Source: Pseudobdellovibrionaceae bacterium (GTDB lineage Bacteria; Bdellovibrionota; Bdellovibrionia; Bdellovibrionales; JAMPXM01). Taken from it: 5,968 nt of DNA. The translations under genes and the position numbers were made by a program. The stretch spans positions 1 through 5,968 of the forward strand of contig JAEUWE010000165.1 of NCBI GenBank assembly GCA_016791465.1. Direction: 5' to 3'. Positions 5,431 through 5,968 of this stretch are shown in pieces. The first letter of the stretch is position 1. Each line of letters opens with the position of its first letter. A model generated the notes under the pieces. The model made no database searches. It had not been told where the DNA came from and saw nothing but the letters and a program-made list of their open reading frames with translations.

Positions 5431-5703
5431 ATGAAGCCACAGCGTAATGTCCGTGTCGCCAAGATGCCTCAGAGTAAATCAAGAGCGACGGCGGCTCGCG
5501 CCGAGTTGGCTAAACTCGTAGGTCAGTATCGTACCGAAATGAAGCTGTCCCTTGAAGATCTATCCGAGCTCACACAAGTCCCGGTTCGAGACTTGAGCCG
5601 TCTCGAAAGCGGCGAGTGCACTCTCGCTTTAGAGAAGCTGTTTCGCATCAGCAATTATCTCAACATTCCGCCGTCGGAACTCCTAGCGGCCATTCACCGT
5701 TAA
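5431..5703 (+). CDS. XRE-family helix-turn-helix transcriptional regulator
   Basis: A 90-residue protein whose residues 27-87 form a Cro/C1-type helix-turn-helix: ELAKLVGQYRTEMKLSLEDL, SELTQVPVRDLSRLESGECT and LEKLFRISNYLNIPPSELL match the five-helix fold, with the recognition helix around VPVRDLSRLESG (50-61). The first 25 residues are basic (K, R, Q) and probably disordered. There is no ligand-binding or peptidase domain. AAGGAG at 5416-5421, nine bases upstream, supports ATG 5431. It is divergent from the winged-helix gene with overlapping promoter elements, and its stop is only 4 bases from that of the convergent heptose kinase gene. It could control its own promoter and the divergent regulator gene; link to the enzyme genes is unproved. 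Confidence 0.85.
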   Translation: MKPQRNVRVAKMPQSKSRATAARAELAKLVGQYRTEMKLSLEDLSELTQVPVRDLSRLESGECTLALEKLFRISNYLNIPPSELLAAIHR

Positions 5704-5730
5704 AGCTCTAGTCTTGCGCGAGCTTCTCTT
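5703..5730 (+). terminator. Weak hairpin after the XRE gene
   Basis: AAGCTC (5703-5708) and GAGCTT (5720-5725) form a 6-bp stem with an 11-base loop, followed by CTCTT. It begins at the XRE stop codon and lies mostly inside the 3' end of the convergent kinase gene. The loop is long and the T tract is interrupted, so activity is doubtful. Confidence 0.25.
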
Positions 5731-5968
5731 TGAGCTCTGGTAGCGTACACGGTACGCAGCCGATTTTTCCAACAACAATGCCCGCGGCAAAATTGGCGAG
5801 CGCACATGACTCAACAAGCGAAAGCCCAGAGCCCCACGCCAGAGCCAGCGCCGCAATCACCGTGTCTCCTGCGCCGGTCACATCGAAAACCTGGCGCGCA
5901 TTGGTTGGAAGATCAATGACCTCGCCGTTTTCAAAAATGCGCATGCCATCTTTTCCGCGCGTGATCAC
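5708..5968 (-). CDS. rfaE1: D-glycero-beta-D-manno-heptose-7-phosphate kinase (HldE N-domain/RfaE1 type), 3' part
   Basis: The C-terminal 86 or so residues of a PfkB/ribokinase-fold sugar kinase; the 5' part lies beyond the right edge, and the GTG at 5968 is not the real start. ITRGKDGMRIFENGEVIDLP leads to VFDVTGAGDTVIAAL, which carries the PfkB signature and catalytic Asp (GAGDT), and ANFAAGIVVGKIGCVPCT, the pattern typical of the heptose kinase that phosphorylates D-glycero-D-manno-heptose 7-phosphate at O1 in the ADP-heptose route to LPS core. In E. coli HldE a linked cytidylyltransferase (adenylyltransferase) domain follows; here the stop comes right after the kinase, so this is the free-standing form and the partner RfaE2-type transferase must be elsewhere. 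Two cysteines in GCVPCT replace the commoner T-A-T-V. Another PfkB kinase is possible but less likely. Confidence 0.85.
   Translation of the reverse strand: MITRGKDGMRIFENGEVIDLPTNARQVFDVTGAGDTVIAALALAWGSGLSLVESCALANFAAGIVVGKIGCVPCTLPELKEKLAQD

Overview
This roughly 50% GC window looks like part of a Gram-negative bacterial chromosome. The main evidence is a free-standing kinase of ADP-heptose (LPS core) synthesis at the right edge and a housekeeping 23S rRNA methyltransferase at the left edge. Free-standing heptose kinase, moderate GC and many degenerate regulators would fit a Bdellovibrio-like or other former-deltaproteobacterial lineage, but this is a weak inference and no taxonomic marker in the window settles it.

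Layout. (1) 1-734, minus: 5' part of rlmN, running off the left edge. (2) 825-2375, plus: a 516-residue radical SAM protein with an N-terminal cobalamin-binding-like Rossmann domain, divergent from rlmN. (3) 2376-2526: an AT-rich control region with TGTTTCAAAA repeats 22 bp apart and a -10-like box. (4) 2527-3902, plus: a two-gene unit coding for a GNAT-like acyltransferase and a heme-oxygenase-like diiron oxidase/oxygenase (HDO) with a full set of metal-ligand motifs. (5) 3862-5317, minus: two regulator-like genes, first a degenerate (pseudo-receiver) OmpR-type winged-helix protein and then a PAS-like sensor with no DNA-binding domain. The sensor gene's 3' end overlaps the HDO gene tail-to-tail by 41 bp. 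(6) 5318-5430: a compact divergent control region with a good sigma70-like promoter for the winged-helix gene, an intrinsic-terminator-like hairpin in its leader and a small dyad over the start region. (7) 5431-5703, plus: a 90-residue XRE-type repressor-like protein. (8) 5708-5968, minus: C-terminal part of the heptose-7-phosphate kinase.

How the genes may work together (inference): between two housekeeping genes sits an accessory block of three enzymes (B12-type radical SAM, acyltransferase, diiron oxidase) facing two or three regulators. This is the composition of a small-molecule modification or signalling locus: the enzymes would make or tailor a metabolite, the PAS-like protein would sense a ligand or redox state, and the winged-helix protein would act on the enzyme promoter. 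No substrate can be named from the sequence. The GNAT-HDO pair is clearly co-transcribed; membership of the radical SAM gene and the XRE gene is only by proximity.
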